From contig OX638341.1 in NCBI GenBank assembly GCA_951812965.1, positions 3,330,438-3,394,437 on the forward strand: a stretch of DNA of 64,000 nucleotides. Reading direction: 5' to 3'. Both the position numbers and the translations under genes were made by a program. Source of the DNA: an uncultured Pseudohongiella sp. (GTDB lineage Bacteria > Pseudomonadota > Gammaproteobacteria > Pseudomonadales > Pseudohongiellaceae). Shown here in pieces: positions 17,033 through 25,815 of the stretch; the first letter of the stretch is position 1; each line of letters opens with the position of its first letter. The notes beneath the pieces were generated by a model. That model did no database searches. It worked only from the letters and a program-made list of their open reading frames with translations, and was not told the origin of the DNA.

Positions 17033-17761
17033 ATGAACGAGATGATCAAGGAACTCAAGGAACTCGACGAAGCCGTACAGGCGCTCGACCCCGACATGAA
17101 CCTGCTCGAGGCGATCGCCGCCAGGCGCTCGGTGCGCGGTTTTCTCGACCGCGAAGTGCCGCCTGAAACCATGCGGCGGATGTTCGACATCGCCCGGCAG
17201 GCGCCCTCCAATTGCAATGTGCAGCCCTGGAAAGTCTATGTCGCCTCGGGCGCTCTCAAAGACCGGCTGCGGCAGCAGATGTACGACAACACCGCCAACG
17301 GCGTGCCGCCGAATCCGGATTACGAGTACCGCGGGGATTTCCGCGATGAGCATCGCGTGCGCCAGGTGGAATGCGCCGTGGCGCTGTATTCGCAGATGGG
17401 TATCGGCCGGCACGACCGCGAAGGCCGCATGCGCGCGGTGCTGCGCAATTTTGAGTTCTTCGACGCGCCCCACATCGCCTTCATCGGCATGAATCCGGAA
17501 TTCGGCACTACCGTGGCGGTAGATGTCGGCATGTTCGCCCAGACGCTGATGTTGACCATGGTTGCCTTCGGCCTCCACAGTTGCCCGATGGGGACCATGC
17601 GCAACTACCCGGACCTGGTCCGCGAAGCCTTCGATGTAACGGACGGCACGAAGATTCTTTTCGGTATCAGTTTCGGCTACGAGGATACCGCGGTGCCGGC
17701 CAATGCCACCCGGACCACGCGCGCGCCGCTGGACGAAAACTTCGAATTCCGCTCCGATTGA
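17033..17761 (+). CDS. Nitroreductase-family FMN oxidoreductase
   Basis: 242 residues from the ATG at 17033 (a TTG at 17018 overlaps the preceding stop and is less likely). The fold signature is IAARRSVRGFLDREVP for the N-terminal FMN contacts, RQAPSNCNVQPWKVYV, and a C-terminal LHSCPMGTMRNYPD and GISFGYED. These enzymes use FMN and NAD(P)H to reduce nitro, quinone or enone substrates; the true substrate is not evident. It is co-directional with the SDR and the receiver-like protein, so a small redox operon is likely. A helical N-terminal extension of about 27 residues is unusual. Confidence 0.9.
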   Translation: MNEMIKELKELDEAVQALDPDMNLLEAIAARRSVRGFLDREVPPETMRRMFDIARQAPSNCNVQPWKVYVASGALKDRLRQQMYDNTANGVPPNPDYEYRGDFRDEHRVRQVECAVALYSQMGIGRHDREGRMRAVLRNFEFFDAPHIAFIGMNPEFGTTVAVDVGMFAQTLMLTMVAFGLHSCPMGTMRNYPDLVREAFDVTDGTKILFGISFGYEDTAVPANATRTTRAPLDENFEFRSD

Positions 17762-17780
17762 AAGCGGCAGGGAAAGTGAC

Positions 17781-18260
17781 TTGGCTCTGAAACCCGTAAT
17801 CCTGCTGCACGATCTCGATAACCGGATGGTGGATCACTGGGCGCGGCTGATCGGCGAGACCGGACGTTACGCGACCATCAACACCTATAACGAAACCCAC
17901 GCCCGCGAGGCGATCCGCCAATACGACCGCTTCCTGGGTCTGCTCACCAATCGACTTGCCTGTCTGATCACGGGCTGGAACAGCCACCGCCGGCCGGCGG
18001 AGCAATTGCTGTTCGGCTTGCGGCGCGAAGAGCGGCGCAGCCCCCTGCGCCGACCAACACCCGTGATCGTCATCACCGAGGACCATCGTCTGGACCTGAA
18101 GGCCGAGGCGCTCGACCCGGAACGCGGCTGCGCCAGCGCGTACCTCGACGCCGACGATTTCGAGGACTCGCTGGTGGAACTGCTGGACCGTATCGTATTC
18201 AAGGAAAGCGCCGGCGAACTCAATTCCATTGCCTACGCAAGATTGCGCCGCGAATTGTAG
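17781..18260 (+). CDS. Receiver-like (CheY-fold) protein lacking an obvious phospho-acceptor
   Basis: I start this 159-residue gene at the TTG at 17781, preceded by GGGAAAG, because codons upstream overlap the nitroreductase frame. The pattern is alternating strands and helices as in receiver domains: PVILLHDLDN for strand 1 and the acidic pocket, LACLITGWN where strand 3 and the phospho-Asp would be, PVIVITEDH for strand 4, then SAYLDADDFEDSLVELLDRI. The Asp position reads Thr or Gly, so if the fold call is right it is a pseudo-receiver. The stop codon is inside a palindromic repeat that begins at 18257. I rate the fold assignment as moderate. Confidence 0.6.
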   Translation: MALKPVILLHDLDNRMVDHWARLIGETGRYATINTYNETHAREAIRQYDRFLGLLTNRLACLITGWNSHRRPAEQLLFGLRREERRSPLRRPTPVIVITEDHRLDLKAEALDPERGCASAYLDADDFEDSLVELLDRIVFKESAGELNSIAYARLRREL

Positions 18261-18407
18261 GGGCGAGGCAAGCGGTTACGAAGCGACTGCTTCGTGCGCA
18301 GCCCGAGCGACGCCGAGTTGTGCTCGGCGGCTGGAACGACGCATGCGTCGCCCGCAGGCGTAACGTAACTTCCGGGCATTCGCGGGCGAGGCATGCCTCG
18401 CCCCTAC
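18257..18407. repeat. GCATGC-centred palindromic repeat cluster 1
   Basis: The block starts with GTAGGGGCGAGGCA at 18257, has the type-B core CGACGCATGCGTCG at 18337-18350, and ends with the perfect 20-base type-A palindrome GGGCGAGGCATGCCTCGCCC at 18384-18403. Between them is another stem, CCGAG/CTCGG around 18312-18327. The same palindromes recur at 31752, 33037-33475, 35311 and 39460-39884. The receiver-like gene's TAG stop is formed by the first repeat. The rest of 18261-18535 shows no gene. Confidence 0.85.
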
Positions 18408-18535
18408 GTCTCACATTGGGCTCAATCCTGAATTCATGGGCGTGACAATAAGTCGCATTTATCTGATTGCATTAACTCCAATCAATTGGCAGTCTTATCG
18501 GTTGAATTCGCCAAAAACCAGTTAGGGGACCGCTC

Positions 18536-20125
18536 ATGCCAAGATCATTGCTTCTTCGAGTTTCCTTGGTTGCCGTGGCGCTTGCGCTGCCGGCAGCCCA
18601 TGCCGCCGATCTCGACAGGATCGGCACATACGATTTCCCGAGTTCCGCTTCGCCCGAAGCCCAGGAATATTTCATCCAGGGCGTGGGATTCCTCCACAGC
18701 TTCGGGAGAACCCAGGCGCGCGAGGCCTTCCAGAAGGCACAGGAGATCGACCCTGATTTCGCACTGGCCTACTGGGGCGAAACCTTCACCTACCAGCATC
18801 CCTTTTTCGGCCCGGTGAACGAACGGCCCGGCCAGGCGCTGATGAAGCTGGGCGCGACCAGCGAAGAGCGGCTCGCCAAGGCGCCGACCGAACGCGAGAA
18901 GGGCTTCCTGAAAGCCGCGGAGGCCTACGCCCTGGCGCCCGGCGGCATGCCCGAACGCCGACTCGCCTGGATGCAGGCGATGGCCGACCTGTACGAAAAG
19001 TACCCCGACGATGACGAAGTGAAAGCCTTCTATACGGTTTCCATGTTGTCGGGCGCCACCGCTTCCGGAGACATGCGCGAGACCATCAACATGCGCGCGG
19101 GATCGCTGGCGCTGGAGTTGTTCAAGGCCAACGACAATCATCCCGGCGCGGCGCACTACGTGATCCATTCCTTCGATGACCCGCTGCACGCCCCGCTCGC
19201 GCTCGAAGCCGCGCTCAAGTATGCGGACATCGCCCCCGCAGTCTCCCATGCCCGTCACATGCCGACCCACATCTTCATCCAGCATGGCATGTGGGAACGC
19301 GTCGCGATGTGGAACGATTCGGCCTTCCAGGCCGCGCGCGACCTGTGGAAGCAGGGTGACGAAGTCGGTGACCAGAACCATTCCTCCGACTGGGGCCAAT
19401 ACGGCGACCTGCAACTCGGCGACTGGGACCGTTCGAAGCTATGGATCGAACGCGCCGAGCAGACTCTGAAGGAAAATCCCGAAGACTCGCGCTCAATCAG
19501 CACCCTGAAAACCATGCAGGCGCGCCACATCATCGAAACCGAGCAATGGGAACTGGGCGAACCGGGCGACGATCTTTCGGATTCCCAGTTGCTCGCCCTC
19601 GGTTTGAGCGCCGCTTACCTCGGCGAACTCGCACTGGCCGAACAAGTTGCGGAAATGCTCGGGAACAGAGCCTCGGATCAGCCCAATAACGCCAATCTGC
19701 AGGTCATGCATGCCGAAGTGGCGGCCCTGACCATGGCCAGGCACGCCCAGCAGCAACTCAACGAAGGTCTCACCACCGACGGTCTTCCGCAACAGGAAAA
19801 GGCAATCGAACTGCTGAATCAAGCGGTCGCGCTGAAGGAGGCCCAACTGCCGCCGAGGGGCGCCGCCGAGCCGCTCAAGCCGATCCACGAACTGACCGGT
19901 GAGGTACTGCTTGCCCTCGGCCAGCCGAAGGACGCCGCCGAGCGATTCGAGCAATCGTTGCAGCGCATGCCGAACCGGCCGTTGTCGCTGATCGGCGCCG
20001 CACGCGCCTACGCCGCCATGAATGAGAAAGACATGGCAAGCGAGAAGTTTCACGCCTACCTGGCGATTCGCACGGACGACTCTCATCCGGCAGTGCGCGA
20101 AGCGAAACAATATCTGAATTATTGA
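18536..20125 (+). CDS. Exported TPR protein
   Basis: 529 residues with a signal peptide ending AAHA at about 23. The mature protein is helical with tetratricopeptide pairs, for example EAQEYFIQGVGFLHSFGRTQAREAFQKAQEIDPDFALAYWGE near the N-terminus and GEVLLALGQPKDAAERFEQSLQRMPNRPLSLIGAARA near the C-terminus. The middle holds HPGAAHYVIHSFDDPLHAPLALEAA and HARHMPTHIFIQHGMWE, a His-rich segment shared by a family of bacterial exported TPR proteins of unknown role. GGGGA precedes the ATG. The stop is 14 bases before the SoxC-like gene, so the three genes up to 21946 are probably one operon. Confidence 0.88.
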   Translation: MPRSLLLRVSLVAVALALPAAHAADLDRIGTYDFPSSASPEAQEYFIQGVGFLHSFGRTQAREAFQKAQEIDPDFALAYWGETFTYQHPFFGPVNERPGQALMKLGATSEERLAKAPTEREKGFLKAAEAYALAPGGMPERRLAWMQAMADLYEKYPDDDEVKAFYTVSMLSGATASGDMRETINMRAGSLALELFKANDNHPGAAHYVIHSFDDPLHAPLALEAALKYADIAPAVSHARHMPTHIFIQHGMWERVAMWNDSAFQAARDLWKQGDEVGDQNHSSDWGQYGDLQLGDWDRSKLWIERAEQTLKENPEDSRSISTLKTMQARHIIETEQWELGEPGDDLSDSQLLALGLSAAYLGELALAEQVAEMLGNRASDQPNNANLQVMHAEVAALTMARHAQQQLNEGLTTDGLPQQEKAIELLNQAVALKEAQLPPRGAAEPLKPIHELTGEVLLALGQPKDAAERFEQSLQRMPNRPLSLIGAARAYAAMNEKDMASEKFHAYLAIRTDDSHPAVREAKQYLNY

Positions 20126-20139
20126 TCGAGGCGCGGGCA

Positions 20140-21411
20140 ATGAAGGAACTGCAATGGGAAAAGGCCGCCGGCAATGGCCTGCTTAATCGCCGGCATTTGC
20201 TGCAACTCGGACTGACCGGACTGGGCGCCGCCGGCGCCGGCGCGGTGTTCGGCCAGGACGCCGGTTCGATTTTGCAAGTGCCCGAGTGGTCGCGCATGCC
20301 CGGAGCGAGCGCCAGCGCATACGGAGAGCCCTCGCGGTTCGCCGGCAATTTTCAGCGTATGGCGGGCACTCCCGACCCGATCTATCCGGGCGGCGGCGCC
20401 TCGCGTTCCCCATTGCAATTCCTGCAAGGCACGATTACGCCGAACGCATTGCATTTCGAGCGTCATCACGCCGGAATCCCCGACATCGATCCCGCGGAAC
20501 ACATGCTCGTCATCAACGGCCTCGTGCGTCAGCCGCTGGTCTTCAGCTACGAAAACCTGCTCAAGTATCAGATGGTCAGCAGGATTAATTTCCTCGAATG
20601 TTCCGGCAACAGCGGCGCCCTGCTTCGAGGCGGAAGCGCCGACGGCACCGCCCAGAGCCTGCACGGACTGTTGTCCTGCGCCGAATGGACCGGAATCCCG
20701 CTTTCGGTGCTGCTTGATGAGGCCGGCGTATTGCCGGAAGCGCGCTGGGTTGCCGCCGTGGGCGCCGACGCCGCCAGCATGGGCCGCTCGGTTCCCATCG
20801 ACAAGGCGCTCGACGACGTACTTGTGGCGCTGTATCAGAACGGCGAGCCGATTCAGCCGGGGCAGGGTTATCCCGTGCGCCTGTTCTGCCCGGGCTGGGA
20901 AGGCAATATCAGCGTCAAATGGCTCACGCAATTGAAGCTGATGCGCGAGCCGGCGCAGTTCCGGGACGAAACCAGCAAATATACCGACACCATGCCCGAT
21001 CGCAGCAGCCTGCAATTCACGTTCCCGATGGGAGTGAAGTCGCTGATTACGTCGCCTTCGGGCCAGATGAGCCTGCCCCGGCCCGGAATTTACCAGGTCA
21101 CCGGCGTGGCATGGTCCGGCCGCGGCGCCATCCGCAGGGTGGAAGTCAGCGCCGACGGCGGCGCCACCTGGGCGGACGCCATGATGCAATCGGAACCCAT
21201 GGACAAGGCTCTGGCCCGCTTCACGATTCCCTGGGAATGGTCGGGCGGTCCGGCAGTGCTGCAAAGCCGCGCCACCGACAGCGCCGGCAATGTGCAGCCG
21301 ATTCGCGACGAAGTGCTGGCTGCGCGAGGCACCATCAGCTTCTACCACAACAATTGCATCCAGAGTTGGGGCGTGGACGACGCCGGAGCGATCAGCAATG
21401 TCTACGTCTAG
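20140..21411 (+). CDS. Molybdopterin sulfite-oxidase-fold enzyme (SoxC-like), Tat-exported
   Basis: 423 residues from the ATG at 20140, with GAGG upstream. A twin-arginine signal (NRRHLLQLG, Arg17-Arg18) indicates folded export with the cofactor. The molybdenum ligand is Cys154 in FLECSGNSG, followed by WTGIPLSVLLDEAG and PVRLFCPGWEGN. The C-terminal part is the dimerisation beta domain (VTGVAWSGRGAIRRVEVSADGG). It resembles SoxC, the catalytic half of sulfur dehydrogenase. Its last 14 bases overlap the start of a SoxD-like cytochrome gene. No other sox genes occur in the window, so it may oxidise sulfite or another oxyanion-like substrate rather than serve a full Sox pathway. Confidence 0.92.
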   Translation: MKELQWEKAAGNGLLNRRHLLQLGLTGLGAAGAGAVFGQDAGSILQVPEWSRMPGASASAYGEPSRFAGNFQRMAGTPDPIYPGGGASRSPLQFLQGTITPNALHFERHHAGIPDIDPAEHMLVINGLVRQPLVFSYENLLKYQMVSRINFLECSGNSGALLRGGSADGTAQSLHGLLSCAEWTGIPLSVLLDEAGVLPEARWVAAVGADAASMGRSVPIDKALDDVLVALYQNGEPIQPGQGYPVRLFCPGWEGNISVKWLTQLKLMREPAQFRDETSKYTDTMPDRSSLQFTFPMGVKSLITSPSGQMSLPRPGIYQVTGVAWSGRGAIRRVEVSADGGATWADAMMQSEPMDKALARFTIPWEWSGGPAVLQSRATDSAGNVQPIRDEVLAARGTISFYHNNCIQSWGVDDAGAISNVYV

Positions 21412-21946
21412 AACCGCCACGGCGACAAGCAGGATCCTGGCGCTGCTTCTGCTTGCAGCCTGGATGGCGCCGGCCGGCTCCCAGGAAGCGCAGATTCGGC
21501 TCGGAACGCCGATCAGCGAAGAGCAATTGAGCGCTTTGGATCTGATCGCCGCGCCCGACGGCAGCGGCATGCCGCCCGGAGCGGGCACTGCGCGCCAGGG
21601 CCGAGAGGTGTACGAGCTGAATTGCCTTCGCTGCCATAACGTCAACGGCGAAGGCGAATCCGGCAATACCGTCATAGCCGGCGGCGACATGCAGTCGGAA
21701 GAGTCGCCGCTGCGAACCGTGGGCAGCTACTGGCCCCACGCCAGCACCCTGTTCGACTTCATCCGCCGGGCAATGCCGGCTGACATACCCAAATCCCTTA
21801 CCGACGAAGAGGTATACCAGGTAACCGCCTATGTGCTGTTTCTGAATGGCATCGTCGGCGAGGACCAATCCATAAACAGCGAAACGCTCACGGCAATCGT
21901 CATGCCCAATGGCAATGGCTTTGTCGATCAGAGCCACCTGCATTAG
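21398..21946 (+). CDS. c-type cytochrome, SoxD-like electron acceptor of the upstream molybdoenzyme
   Basis: The ATG at 21398 overlaps the end of the SoxC-like gene by 14 bases, giving 182 residues. A signal peptide ends near AGSQ (about 28). One haem-c site CLRCH lies at 76-80, with the helical DEEVYQVTAYVLFLNG at the C-terminal side characteristic of cytochrome c class I, and the likely Met ligand within AMPADIPKSL. SoxD normally carries two haems; only one CxxCH is visible here, so this is a shortened version or a SorB-like subunit. It is followed by three strong hairpins. Confidence 0.9.
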   Translation: MSTSRTATATSRILALLLLAAWMAPAGSQEAQIRLGTPISEEQLSALDLIAAPDGSGMPPGAGTARQGREVYELNCLRCHNVNGEGESGNTVIAGGDMQSEESPLRTVGSYWPHASTLFDFIRRAMPADIPKSLTDEEVYQVTAYVLFLNGIVGEDQSINSETLTAIVMPNGNGFVDQSHLH

Positions 21947-21989
21947 AAAATCGCCGCAATGCAAGCCCGGATTTAATCCGAGCTTGTGC

Positions 21990-22070
21990 GCGGCACATGG
22001 AAGTGCCGCCGAATTCGATGGCGCAAGCCATTGAATTCGGGAGCAAAACAAAACCACGCTTTTGTTTTGC
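21990..22070. terminator. Three consecutive hairpins after the soxCD-like pair
   Basis: Three back-to-back stem-loops occupy 81 bases: GCGGCAC/GTGCCGC at 21990-22009 (loop ATGGAA), a 13-bp stem at 22010-22039 with one wobble (CGAATTCGATGGC pairing with GCCATTGAATTCG, loop GCAA), and a perfect 11-bp stem GCAAAACAAAA/TTTTGTTTTGC at 22043-22070. The last ends in a T-rich arm like a terminator. The stacking of three suggests a structured RNA or mobile hairpin element as well as transcription end. Confidence 0.6.
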
Positions 22071-22130
22071 GGCAATGAATGATTCCAGGGATGGAATTAT
22101 TCAGCGAATTGGCAACGGAGTTTCGAGGAT

Positions 22131-24422
22131 ATGATTTTGACAAGAGAAATATGCCGCGTGATACAGCCTGTTTTTCTAACCGGCCTGCTGCAGTTCGGCG
22201 CCCAGGCCGCATTCGCGCAATACGATCTGATCGTCCCGGAAATCGGCGGCGTGCCGACGCTGGAAGATTTTTCCGGCATGGAACCCGCCACGCCGCTGGC
22301 CCGGTCCATGGCCAAAATCGAGGATTTCATCCAGCGAGAGCCGGACGACGGCGAACCGGCCAGCCAGCGCACTGAAGTCTACATCGGTTATGACCGCACC
22401 GAGTTGCACGTCATATTCCTGGCCTTCGACAGCGAGCCCGACGGTATCCGGGCAAACATGTCTTCCCGGGAAAACATCGACGGTGACGATTCGGTGGAAA
22501 TTACCGTCGACACCTTCAACGACCAACGCGCCGCCTTCACCTTCCGTTCGACGCCGCTGGGCATTCAATGGGACGCGCGCTGGACCGAAGGCTCCTCGCG
22601 CAGGGGCGGTTTCGACACCACCCTGGAAGCCGTCTGGGACAGCGAAGGCCGGCTCACCGAAAACGGTTACATGGTCAAGATGGACATACCCTTGCGCAGT
22701 CTGCGCTTTCCCGACGCCGATGAACAGGTCTGGCGGGTGCAGTTCGCGCGCATCATTCCACGTTTGAGCGAGCAGTCTTTCTGGCCGGCGTATACCATCG
22801 ATATCGAGGGCCGCCTGAACCAGACCGCCCTGCTCAACGGCATCCGCGACGTGTCGCCCGGCAACAACTACCAGATCATCCCCTTCCTGTTCGCACGGGA
22901 AGCAGACACTTTGAACATGAACCTTCCAGGGGGACCGGGATTCAGCGCCAGCAGCGAGCAGGATCTCGGCGTCGACGCCAAGTTCGTGTTCAACGACAGC
23001 ATGGTGCTTGACTTTACCTTGAATCCCGATTTCAGCCAGGTCGAATCGGACGAACCCCAGGTCACGGTCAATGAGCGTTTCGAAGTGCAATTTCCCGAGC
23101 GGCGGCCGTTCTTCGTGGAAAACGCGGACTTCTTCGCCACCGACTCGACCCTGGTCTTCACCCGCCGCATCGTCGACCCCGAAGGCGGTCTGCGCTTTAC
23201 CGGCCGTTCAGGGAATTTCGGTTTCGGCAGCATCGTCATCAATGACGCGGCGCCGGGCCAGAATCGCGCCGATACCGATCCGCTCAACGGCGAAAAAGCG
23301 AATATCGCGATACTGCGCGGATTTCTCGACGTAGGTGAACAGGACCGCTACGGCTTTCTCGTCAGCGACCGCGAACTGGCCGATGGCTACAATCGCGTCG
23401 CCAGTCTCGACGGCCGCGTCAAGTTGACCGAAAACTGGATCAGCCAGTTCCAGTTGGTCGGCTCCGACACCGACCCCTATGCCACCGACGGCGAGAGCTA
23501 TACCGGCGTGCAGCGTAACATCCAGATCAATCACGTCGGCCGCAACTGGAACACGCATACACATTTCATCGAAGCCAGCCCGGGTTTCCGCACCGACCTC
23601 GGCTTCATGAACCGTTTTTTCAGGCCCGATATTTCGGGCATGCACCAGCGCGTCGCCTATACGCATTTTCCGGAAGACATTCCGCTTAACCGGATGGGTG
23701 TAGCCTGGTTCGGCGTCTATCTAGAAGACTGGGCAGGCACCAAGGTGTTCCACCAGAACGGACCCATGTTCAACTTTGCCACCGACGCGACCTCGCTGAA
23801 CATGAGCTGGACCGGCTATAACGAAGTGCTGCGGCCCGGCGATTATCCCGGCGTAATGGTCGCGCAGAATCACGACTACGACGATTGGCAGGTGCAACTC
23901 CAGAACAACTCGCTGAACACGCTCCAATTCGGGTTCGGCTACCGCGCGGGCACGACGCTGAACCTGGTGCCGAACGTCGGCACATTGCCCTACGTGGCCG
24001 ACCACGCCCGGGTGACGGCGGACGCGTTGTGGCGCCCTACGGACCGACTGCGGGTCAATAACACTTACCTTTACACTGAAGTGCAGAATTCCGCGGGGGC
24101 CCGCATCTTCAGCAACGAGATCGTCCGCAGCAACTGGAACTACCAGTTCACCCGCGAATGGTCGCTGCGTTTCATCACGCAATACGAGGAAACCACGGGC
24201 GGTCCCCTGACGAGGCTGGAAGACGAGCGCAATCTCAATTTCGATGTGCTGCTGCGTTACGTGATCAATCCCTGGTCGGCGTTTTATGTCGGCTACAACT
24301 CCAACAGCAGCAATTTCGAGATCGTGGATTTCGAAGGCGAACGGGAACTGGTGAACACAACCGATCTGCGCCGTGACGGCGACCAGTTCTTCGTCAAGTT
24401 TTCCTACCTGTTCCAGCGCTAG
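22131..24422 (+). CDS. DUF5916-type exported protein with N-terminal CBM9-like domain
   Basis: 763 residues with a signal peptide (VFLTGLLQFGAQAAFAQ). The N-terminal domain (about 40-230) has the carbohydrate-binding-9-like pattern TEVYIGYDRTELHVIFLAFDS and DDSVEITVDTF. The remaining ~500 residues look like an outer-membrane beta barrel: amphipathic strands with LNPDFSQVESDEPQVTVNERF, FPERRPFFVENADFF, and a C-terminal aromatic end SYLFQR. This architecture matches DUF5916 proteins, which are outer-membrane or surface proteins of unknown role. GAGGAT precedes the ATG. Confidence 0.85.
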   Translation: MILTREICRVIQPVFLTGLLQFGAQAAFAQYDLIVPEIGGVPTLEDFSGMEPATPLARSMAKIEDFIQREPDDGEPASQRTEVYIGYDRTELHVIFLAFDSEPDGIRANMSSRENIDGDDSVEITVDTFNDQRAAFTFRSTPLGIQWDARWTEGSSRRGGFDTTLEAVWDSEGRLTENGYMVKMDIPLRSLRFPDADEQVWRVQFARIIPRLSEQSFWPAYTIDIEGRLNQTALLNGIRDVSPGNNYQIIPFLFAREADTLNMNLPGGPGFSASSEQDLGVDAKFVFNDSMVLDFTLNPDFSQVESDEPQVTVNERFEVQFPERRPFFVENADFFATDSTLVFTRRIVDPEGGLRFTGRSGNFGFGSIVINDAAPGQNRADTDPLNGEKANIAILRGFLDVGEQDRYGFLVSDRELADGYNRVASLDGRVKLTENWISQFQLVGSDTDPYATDGESYTGVQRNIQINHVGRNWNTHTHFIEASPGFRTDLGFMNRFFRPDISGMHQRVAYTHFPEDIPLNRMGVAWFGVYLEDWAGTKVFHQNGPMFNFATDATSLNMSWTGYNEVLRPGDYPGVMVAQNHDYDDWQVQLQNNSLNTLQFGFGYRAGTTLNLVPNVGTLPYVADHARVTADALWRPTDRLRVNNTYLYTEVQNSAGARIFSNEIVRSNWNYQFTREWSLRFITQYEETTGGPLTRLEDERNLNFDVLLRYVINPWSAFYVGYNSNSSNFEIVDFEGERELVNTTDLRRDGDQFFVKFSYLFQR

Positions 24423-24506
24423 AACATGGCCTGGCTACCGGTATGCGTTTATAATCCTGGCGTTTACGCGCATGCGCTCACTGATCAAATCCATGAGGAA
24501 TCAAGC

Positions 24507-25688
24507 ATGAGCTTCAATAGAAATTCCTTGTTATCCACTACACGAAATCTGGGCCGGGCGATTGCCCTGGTCCTGTCGCTCGGAGCGGCCGGCGCCGTCT
24601 TGGCCCAGTCCGACGAAACCATCCGTGACGCCTATCCCGAACTGGCCGACCTGTTCAACGCTTTCGACGTGACCCAGGCCGCGGCGCTCGACGCCATTGT
24701 GGAAATCAATGCCGACCCGGAAACCATGGATGCACGCATGGAACTCGCTATGCACCTGGAAATGATGGCCAATATGACCATGCAGGAAATGATGGCCATG
24801 GGCGGTCACGACGCCGGAGAAGTGGCCATGTCGATGGATATGGAAAATCCTTTCGGTGAACTGGAAACCGAAGTCCGCGTCGCCCTGCTGGAGCAATTGC
24901 GGCAGGAACACGAGCCTTCCGAGGCCGCTGTTTCGTTCCAGAACAGCGCGTCTATCGGCCGTCATACGGCTGAAATCATCGAACGCGGCCGCCGTTTCGA
25001 GAGCGACCTGTTCGCCATTTACGTGGATGATTCGATCAGCGACAAGCGTACCGCGGTTCGGGATGCAGTCGCGGAATACATGACCGACGACATGCATTCG
25101 GTGTCGAGTACGCCAAAAAATGTGAGCCTCCTGCTTACGCATCCGCAGGCAGGCGCGTTACAGACTGGATTTCCCCTGTTGCGAGGATTTCTCTGGTCGA
25201 ACCAGTGGCTGCAACTCGCCGCGCTTGAAGCCGTCGTACTAGAAACCGTCGACAGCAACGTCAGCGGCGGCGTCGACACGGTAACCGAACGTTACTGGAA
25301 CAAGATGGGATCCGTCGGCGGCATGACCATGTTTCCGGCGCCGGTCGAATTGCCCATGGCGCCGGCCATCGCGCCCAATCTTTACAGTCAGTCCGCGGAA
25401 GCAGCGGTGATCCTCGACAATCTCAATGTACTCGAGACCATGGTTACAGACATCATGGCGTATCCCAATCTCGACAACCGGGCAGAATTGATCGAAGCTC
25501 TGGCCGCGGATTTCACCAACAAGTCGGAAAATCTGGCAGACAGCATGAATTACCTGCTGTTCGCCCTGCGCGGCGGCATCTACAACCAGGGAGGCCCGGC
25601 GGTCGGCGAATTGATGCAGTCCGAACGCAATCGCAGCCGTTCGGCAATGGACATGGAGCACAACATGATCATGTCCGCGCCCATGTAA
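24507..25688 (+). CDS. Exported protein of unknown function with a Met-rich N-terminal stretch
   Basis: 393 residues from the ATG at 24507, which follows GAGGAA; earlier in-frame codons are unlikely to be used. A signal peptide ends near AVLAQ (about 34). Residues about 70-115 are rich in Met, His and acidic residues (MELAMHLEMMANMTMQEMMAMGG, MSMDMENP within it), and the C-terminus has MDMEHNMIMSAPM. Such stretches can bind soft metals such as copper, but the family is unknown to me and nothing else supports this. The rest is mixed helical. It is followed by a two-hairpin repeat. Confidence 0.8.
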   Translation: MSFNRNSLLSTTRNLGRAIALVLSLGAAGAVLAQSDETIRDAYPELADLFNAFDVTQAAALDAIVEINADPETMDARMELAMHLEMMANMTMQEMMAMGGHDAGEVAMSMDMENPFGELETEVRVALLEQLRQEHEPSEAAVSFQNSASIGRHTAEIIERGRRFESDLFAIYVDDSISDKRTAVRDAVAEYMTDDMHSVSSTPKNVSLLLTHPQAGALQTGFPLLRGFLWSNQWLQLAALEAVVLETVDSNVSGGVDTVTERYWNKMGSVGGMTMFPAPVELPMAPAIAPNLYSQSAEAAVILDNLNVLETMVTDIMAYPNLDNRAELIEALAADFTNKSENLADSMNYLLFALRGGIYNQGGPAVGELMQSERNRSRSAMDMEHNMIMSAPM

Positions 25689-25743
25689 ACAGCTTGTTGC
25701 TGCCTGCCCCTCTGGTGCGATCAGAGCATGCGCGGCGCGTCAT

Positions 25744-25790
25744 ACTCCCCCTCCGGGGGAGTCAGATTCGCGAAGTGAATCTGGTGGGGG
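25744..25790. repeat. Two-hairpin intergenic repeat, copy 2 (inverted)
   Basis: ACTCCCCC/GGGGGAGT-type hairpin at 25744-25762, then CAGATTC/GAATCTG at 25763-25783, then GTGGGGG. This is copy 1 (12978-13024) in the opposite orientation with a different second stem. Here it stands between two co-directional genes, so if it ends transcription it would separate the Met-rich gene from the ydbH operon. Confidence 0.7.
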
Positions 25791-25815
25791 CTCGCTCGAC
25801 GGGGCATAGACCAAA

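Noticed and set aside
20140-21946. Reading the SoxCD-like pair as evidence of thiosulfate oxidation
   Set aside because: No other Sox genes are visible; molybdoenzymes of this fold have other substrates.
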